Shown: in pieces, positions 5,080 through 5,231 of the stretch
How positions within the stretch are numbered: the first letter of the stretch is position 1
How the letters are laid out: the number at the start of each line of letters is the position of its first letter
Source: an uncultured Eubacterium sp.
Lineage (GTDB): Bacteria; Bacillota; Clostridia; Eubacteriales; Eubacteriaceae
Direction of reading: 5' to 3'
Assembly (NCBI GenBank): GCA_902784045.1
Contig: CACZTE010000236.1
Location: 1 to 5,231 of the forward strand
Length of the DNA: 5,231 bases
The notes under the pieces: model-generated
Told to the model about the DNA's origin: nothing
Database searches by the model: none
Seen by the model: only the letters and a program-made list of their open reading frames with translations
Translations under genes and position numbers: made by a program

Positions 5080-5231
5080 TTTGTCAAAGGCGCCATGATA
5101 GAAAACGCGCGTTTCAGATCTATTGGTATCTTGTCGAGAACAAATGGCAACGGAAGTGACGATCCAAAAGCACAAGTGAAACGCCGCTCGATTGGAGATT
5201 CGCAACTTATCCGTAGCGCAGCGGAGTGTGA

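Larger units (their letters stand above)
4959..5231 (-). other. Upstream leader of the symporter gene, repeat- and hairpin-rich, no gene supported
   Basis: 273 bases upstream of the symporter start. Three copies of a G(G)CGCC-A-run motif and several self-complementary segments fall in the half next to the gene. A TTGACA hexamer sits on the reverse strand (5087-5082) inside a dyad CCTTTG-T-CAAAGG (5078-5090), but no -10 follows at 16-18 bases, so no promoter is called. A reverse-strand frame (from 5205) and a plus-strand frame (from 5095, open to the window end) exist; neither resembles a known protein. The region may be a long structured 5' leader or a genomic interspersed repeat. Confidence 0.4.

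Noticed and set aside
5082..5087. TTGACA on the reverse strand as a symporter promoter
   Set aside because: No -10-like hexamer at 16-18 bases; the region there is GC-rich (GCGCGCAG).
4837..5205. Reverse-strand 122-codon frame upstream of and overlapping the symporter start
   Set aside because: It runs out of frame into the symporter gene, and its content (KGSLFARSLVFRREG...) follows from the repeats. No initiation signal.
5095..5231. Plus-strand frame from ATG 5095, open to the window edge (MIENARFRSIGILSRTNG...)
   Set aside because: The only possible ribosome binding site, AAAGG at 5086-5090, is four bases from the ATG and lies within the repeat. The sequence is not recognisable, and the frame may be part of a repeat element. 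It cannot be ruled out as a divergent partial gene.

Overview
The window looks like a chromosomal segment of a Firmicute of the Clostridia or a related group. The basis is the strong AGGAGG-type ribosome binding sites, the style of the proteins (an Spx/ArsC-like thioredoxin-fold domain, a LOG-family protein, an AbiE pair in its Gram-positive form) and a moderate GC content. No rRNA, tRNA, CRISPR array or recognisable transposase is present, so this placement is an inference.

Layout. (1) Bases 1-1421, minus strand: a two-gene unit. The first gene encodes a 341-residue protein that joins a histidine (RHG) phosphatase domain to an ArsC/Spx-like CxxC domain. It is followed after one base by a LOG-family nucleotide phosphoribohydrolase-like gene that runs off the left edge. 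A promoter with an extended -10 box and candidate operator repeats lies just upstream. (2) Bases about 1422-2107: a T-rich, mostly non-coding stretch. It holds a good hairpin terminator candidate (1768-1804), a possible decayed gene on the minus strand (1813-2008) and the promoter of the next operon. (3) Bases 2108-3594, plus strand: a complete abiEi-abiEii operon, a type IV toxin-antitoxin / abortive-infection module. It has a near-consensus promoter, a dyad over the -10 box suited to autorepression, and an excellent ribosome binding site. (4) Bases 3714-4958, minus strand: a dicarboxylate/amino acid:cation symporter with the full GltPh-type acidic amino acid and sodium site in its last core helix. 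(5) Bases 4959-5231: a leader region rich in repeats and hairpins, with no gene I can support.

How it fits together. The AbiE cassette has its own promoter, points opposite to both neighbours, and in sampled lines is lower in GC (about 44%) than the phosphatase fusion (about 55%). It sits beside AT-rich, apparently decayed sequence. This fits a defence module acquired between two housekeeping units. AbiEi and AbiEii are expected to work as a pair. The phosphatase fusion and the LOG-like gene probably share a transcript, and the symporter seems independent.

The most unusual item is the phosphatase-ArsC/Spx fusion. The AbiE operon is the defence system in this window, but it belongs to a known family. 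I did not find a clearly new multi-gene system.
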